Assembly: GCA_905182265.1 (NCBI GenBank)
Contig: CAJJAO010000012.1
Coordinates: 41,692 to 105,691, forward strand
DNA length: 64,000 nucleotides
Direction: 5' to 3'
From: a gamma proteobacterium HTCC2207
GTDB lineage: Bacteria; Pseudomonadota; Gammaproteobacteria; Pseudomonadales; Porticoccaceae
Positions 62,048 to 64,000 of this stretch are shown here, in pieces. The translations under genes were made by a program, and so were the position numbers. The notes beneath the pieces were generated by a model. The model had not been told where the DNA came from and made no database searches. It saw only the letters and a program-made list of their open reading frames with translations. Positions within the stretch are counted from its first letter, which is position 1; every line of letters starts with the position of its first letter.

Positions 62048-63352
62048 ATGAAGCACAGTGGTCAGCAGTTAATTGAACAATTACGTAGTCGTGGATTGGT
62101 CGCGCAGGTTTCTGGCGACGAAGAGCTTGAAAGTCATTTGGATCAGCCTCAGACAGTTTATTGTGGCTTTGACCCCACCGCTGACAGTCTGCATTTAGGT
62201 CATTTGGTTCCTCTATTGGTACTTAAACGCTTTCAAGAGGCTGGCCATACACCCATAGCCTTGGTTGGGGGCGCCACCGGCATGATTGGCGACCCTAGTT
62301 TTAAGGCAGATGAGCGCAAACTGAATACGCCAGATGTGATTGCAGGCTGGGCTGACAAAATAAAGAACCAAGTTAGTCAGTTTATTGACTTTGACTGTGG
62401 TGATAACTCAGCGGTAGTGGCGAACAATTTGGACTGGACCGCTGAGATGACGGCACTAGATTTCTTGCGTGATGTTGGCAAGCACTTTTCAGTTAACAAT
62501 ATGATTGCTAAAGAGTCGGTTAAGCAGCGTATAGACAGAGAGGGTTCTGGTATATCGTTTACCGAGTTCGCCTACTCTTTGTTGCAGGGTTTAGATTTTG
62601 CTGAGCTCAATCGTCGATACAACTGCACACTTCAGGTGGGTGGCAGTGATCAATGGGGCAATATAGTAGGTGGTATTGATCTGGCGCGCAGGCAGAACCA
62701 AGCCAAGTGCTTTGGTTTAACAGTACCGCTTGTAACCAAAGCCGATGGTACTAAGTTTGGCAAAACTGAGTCGGGGGCTGTTTGGCTCGACCCAAAGAAG
62801 ACCTCTCCTTATAGCTTTTATCAGTTTTGGCTCAATGTAGCGGACGCTGACGTCTACAAATTCCTCAGTTACTTTACATTTTTACCCCTTACCGAGATCG
62901 AAGCCATTGAAGCGGCAGATGCTGCGGCGGAAGGTCGGCCCCAGGGGCAATCTATTCTTGCTCGGGCGGCTACGGAGTTAGTACATGGCGAGCAGGGGTT
63001 AAATGCTGCTCTGCGGATTACTGATGCAATGTTCAGTGGCGATCCAAATAAGCTATCCGAAAAGGATTTTGAGCAGCTAAGTCAGGATGGTTTGCCGTCC
63101 TCTAAGCTCAGCGATGAGGATTTAATCGAAAACCCCTTAACTAATTTACTGACAGATTGCGGTATGGCGAAAGCAGGTCGTGAAGTAAAGGACGCTTTGG
63201 GCCGCAATTCTGTGTTCATTAATGGTGTCCCTAAGGGGGCGCAAGACAACATGGCAGCGCAAGAAAGCTTCGCCGTTGCTCATGCTCTTTATAGTCGCTT
63301 CTTTTTAGTTCGCCTAGGCAAGAAGAAATACCACCTGTTTGAGCGGGTTTAG
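62048..63352 (+). CDS. tyrS: Tyrosyl-tRNA synthetase
   Basis: [50 protein letters not shown]...[18 protein letters not shown]...[19 protein letters not shown]-terminal S4 domain. Confidence 0.98.
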   Translation: MKHSGQQLIEQLRSRGLVAQVSGDEELESHLDQPQTVYCGFDPTADSLHLGHLVPLLVLKRFQEAGHTPIALVGGATGMIGDPSFKADERKLNTPDVIAGWADKIKNQVSQFIDFDCGDNSAVVANNLDWTAEMTALDFLRDVGKHFSVNNMIAKESVKQRIDREGSGISFTEFAYSLLQGLDFAELNRRYNCTLQVGGSDQWGNIVGGIDLARRQNQAKCFGLTVPLVTKADGTKFGKTESGAVWLDPKKTSPYSFYQFWLNVADADVYKFLSYFTFLPLTEIEAIEAADAAAEGRPQGQSILARAATELVHGEQGLNAALRITDAMFSGDPNKLSEKDFEQLSQDGLPSSKLSDEDLIENPLTNLLTDCGMAKAGREVKDALGRNSVFINGVPKGAQDNMAAQESFAVAHALYSRFFLVRLGKKKYHLFERV

Positions 63353-63403
63353 CCGCTTTTTTGACCACTTTTTAAGCACTCTAAAAATAAATCCAAATAC
63401 TTG

Positions 63404-63431
63404 TTGACAGTCTAGTGCCTGTCTGTAGAAT
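63404..63431 (+). promoter_or_regulatory. rRNA operon promoter P1 (TTGACA-16-TAGAAT)
   Basis: TTGACA 63404-63409, TAGAAT 63426-63431, followed by gcgcgctcccaacag. Confidence 0.85.
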
Positions 63432-63515
63432 GCGCGCTCCCAACAGGGTGAGCCGCTAAGGAAACAGCAGCAAAAAGTAGAAAATAAAAGGTTTTAATTT
63501 ATTTGTTTTCTTCTG

Positions 63516-63543
63516 TTGACATGTGAGATTCTGACGCTAGAAT
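63516..63543 (+). promoter_or_regulatory. rRNA operon promoter P2 (TTGACA-16-TAGAAT)
   Basis: TTGACA 63516-63521, TAGAAT 63538-63543, followed by the same gcgcgctcccaacag. Confidence 0.85.
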
Positions 63544-63629
63544 GCGCGCTCCCAACAGCAATGTAGGGAAGCAAATAAAGCGTCACGAAAGTAGAGTGAA
63601 ATTAAAGTTAAATAATTCACTTTCCACTG

Positions 63630-63657
63630 TTGACAAAGGGTTGGCGTTCTATAGAAT
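63630..63657 (+). promoter_or_regulatory. rRNA operon promoter P3 (TTGACA-16-TAGAAT)
   Basis: TTGACA 63630-63635, TAGAAT 63652-63657, followed by acgccccccgctc. boxA-like gttctttaaaaata near 63684. Confidence 0.85.
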
Positions 63658-63877
63658 ACGCCCCCCGCTCAGATGAGCGAATCGTTCTTTAAAAATATAA
63701 TCAAGCAATGCGTGTGGGCACTTGCTAATTGATATTGGGTAACTATATATCATAAGCAAGTGACTCATCGATTCATTTATGAATTTGTAAGTTTACACTT
63801 ATGAAACTGAGATTTTAAATGGTAAAGCAAGTTTTGCGTAACCATTTCCTCGACTTTATTGGAGAGGTTAAACGATT

Positions 63878-64000
63878 AAACTGAAGAGTTTGATCATGGC
63901 TCAGATTGAACGCTGGCGGCAGGCCTAACACATGCAAGTCGAGCGCGAAAACACTTCGGTGTGAGTAGAGCGGCGGACGGGTGAGTAATGCTTGGGAATC
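63878..64000 (+). rRNA. rrs: 16S rRNA, 5' end
   Basis: aaactgaagagtttgatcatggctcagattgaacgctggcggcaggcctaacacatgcaagtcgagcg... universal 16S 5' sequence; runs off the window. Confidence 0.98.

Overview
The window is a 64 kb stretch of a gammaproteobacterial chromosome. Gene content and order resemble Pseudomonas-type housekeeping blocks: proC-yggS-pilT-pilU; ruvX-yqgE-tonB-gshB-pilG; rpe-trpEGDC; crp-osmC-coq7; purD/purH-fis-dusB-prmA-accCB-aroQ-dsbD; rpiA/ilvA/pyk; fau-ssrS-zapA-pepP-ubiH; hemB/hemL; argC-bactofilin-erpA-anmK-M23-tyrS. It ends at the promoter region and 5' end of a 16S rRNA gene. I see no prophage, IS element, CRISPR array, integron or defence island. The unusual features are: (1) damage to several type IV pilus/twitching genes in one 5 kb stretch (pilU in-frame TAG, tonB with two frameshifts, pilH truncated with no pilI/pilJ/chpA after it) while interleaved housekeeping genes are intact; (2) at least seven intergenic arrays of short degenerate tandem repeats, each with its own unit and period (11-30 bp), rich in CTAG/TTAA and therefore in stop codons on both strands; similar micro-repeats occur inside several genes; (3) a TTG-started Trp-containing leader peptide before trpE, linked to trpE by a second tiny ORF through TAATG and ATGA overlaps, with no obvious U-tract attenuator; (4) a duplicated LysR-type box region with two minus-strand terminators and an unannotated 36-aa membrane peptide; (5) further in-frame-stop pseudogenes (LysE family, DsrE-like). 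All calls come from reading the sequence and the supplied translations; no database search was run.
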